A stretch of DNA of 6,309 bases. Source: Gammaproteobacteria bacterium. GTDB lineage: Bacteria; Pseudomonadota; Gammaproteobacteria; Pseudomonadales; Azotimanducaceae. A program made the position numbers and the translations under genes. The first letter of the stretch is position 1; every line of letters starts with the position of its first letter. The notes beneath the pieces were generated by a model that did no database searches, was not told where the DNA came from, and was given only the letters and a program-made list of their open reading frames with translations. Where the stretch lies: assembly GCA_002725095.1 (NCBI GenBank), contig PBQQ01000011.1, positions 1 through 6,309 of the forward strand, read 5' to 3'. Of this stretch, positions 5,734 through 6,309 are shown piece by piece.

Positions 5734-6309
5734 CGCCGCATCCGGGAACTGCTCGCGCAACACGCGCTTGAGGATTTTGCCACTTGGGTTGCGCGGAATT
5801 TGCTCAACAAACGCCACAGCCTGCGGCTGTTTAAAGCGCGCCAGTTTGCCGTTGCAGTATTCCAAGATGTCATTCTCGGTAAGGGCATCGTCGGTTTTAA
5901 CCACGATCGCAAGCGGCGACTCACCCCAACGCGCGCTCTCTTGACCAATCACCGCAGCTTCCGAAATGCTCGGGTGCGCACCCAGCACGCCTTCGATTTC
6001 TGCCGGATAAACGTTCTCGCCACCGGAAATTATCATGTCCTTGATGCGATCCTGAATGAATACAAAGCCCTGCTCATCCATAGTCGCCACGTCGCCGGTA
6101 TGCAGCCAGCCATCAACGATCGTTTCTGCAGTCGCCTCCGGGCGGTTCCAGTACTCGGTCATAATGTGTTCGCCACGCACCAGTACCTCACCGGCCTCAC
6201 CGGCCGGGCAAGTCGCACCAGAGTTATCGACTATTTTGACTTCGGTATGGAAAAACGCCTTACCGGTAGATTCTGGCTTAATCAACGAACTTTTGGCGTC
6301 CATCAAACA
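5725..6309 (-). CDS. Acyl-CoA synthetase (AMP-forming), C-terminal part (cut by window edge)
   Basis: The frame is open from the window edge to a TAA at 5727-5725, giving the last 194 residues of an ANL-superfamily ligase. It activates a carboxylic acid to acyl-AMP and then the CoA thioester. Numbered within the fragment, GEVLVRGEHIMTEYWNRPE (40-58) precedes the GWLHTGD motif (67-73), whose Asp73 binds the ribose of AMP. The hinge region with Arg88 (IQDRIKDMI, 85-93) and SGGENVYPAEIE (95-106) form the A8 loop that contacts the pantetheine arm. PRNPSGKILKRVLRE (172-186) ends in the catalytic Lys178 of the A10 motif. This resembles the medium/long-chain fatty-acyl or fadD13-like branch, but the substrate-binding half is outside the window. 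The ATG at 6303 lies inside the protein and is not the true start. The kinase follows in the same direction. Confidence 0.93.
   Translation of the reverse strand, partial: CLMDAKSSLIKPESTGKAFFHTEVKIVDNSGATCPAGEAGEVLVRGEHIMTEYWNRPEATAETIVDGWLHTGDVATMDEQGFVFIQDRIKDMIISGGENVYPAEIEGVLGAHPSISEAAVIGQESARWGESPLAIVVKTDDALTENDILEYCNGKLARFKQPQAVAFVEQIPRNPSGKILKRVLREQFPDAAPT

Overview
The window looks like ordinary proteobacterial chromosome. Genes are dense, GC is moderate to high, Shine-Dalgarno (SD) sites are of the AGGAG/AGGGGG type, and the content is fatty-acid or CoA-ester catabolism. Protein style (PaaG-like crotonase, SDR, ACAD10-type kinase beside an acyl-CoA ligase, c-type cytochrome) suggests a gammaproteobacterium, possibly a marine heterotroph, but nothing in the window fixes the taxon. 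No rRNA, tRNA, CRISPR array, insertion sequence or phage gene was recognised.

Layout. Positions 1-215 (minus) hold the start of a membrane protein cut by the window edge. After about 275 bases without a recognisable gene comes a plus-strand pair: a zinc-dependent histone-deacetylase/acetylpolyamine-amidohydrolase family enzyme (491-1402) and, with overlapping stop and start codons, a small exported c-type cytochrome (1402-1845). Facing it on the minus strand is a PaaG-like enoyl-CoA hydratase/isomerase (1976-2758). Directly downstream of that gene, in the supposed intergenic gap, is the N-terminal stub of a short-chain dehydrogenase (SDR) with its own SD, start codon and glycine-rich NAD motif, stopped after 26 codons. 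It is a gene relic, so the crotonase once probably headed a crotonase-SDR operon.

An intact SDR (2873-3748, plus) is divergent from the crotonase across a 114-base region holding several palindromes. Downstream on the same strand is a cation diffusion facilitator (CDF) metal exporter (3813-4700). Its upstream gap contains a TTGACC box, a 20-base spacer and a TAGGAT box around an imperfect dyad, which is the geometry of promoters activated by MerR-family metal sensors. It ends exactly where a convergent minus-strand gene ends. That gene, a phosphotransferase (APH/ACAD10-type kinase fold, 4701-5696), follows the C-terminal part of an acyl-CoA synthetase (5725-6309, cut by the window edge). A perfect 10-bp inverted repeat lies between the two genes and includes the ligase stop codon and part of the kinase SD.

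Taken together, the crotonase, the SDRs, the kinase and the acyl-CoA synthetase suggest breakdown of CoA-activated acids, with metal export and an amide-hydrolase/cytochrome pair as separate units. No clearly new defence or mobile system was found. The points most worth checking are the SDR relic, the MerR-like promoter, the deacetylase-cytochrome coupling and the intercistronic hairpin.
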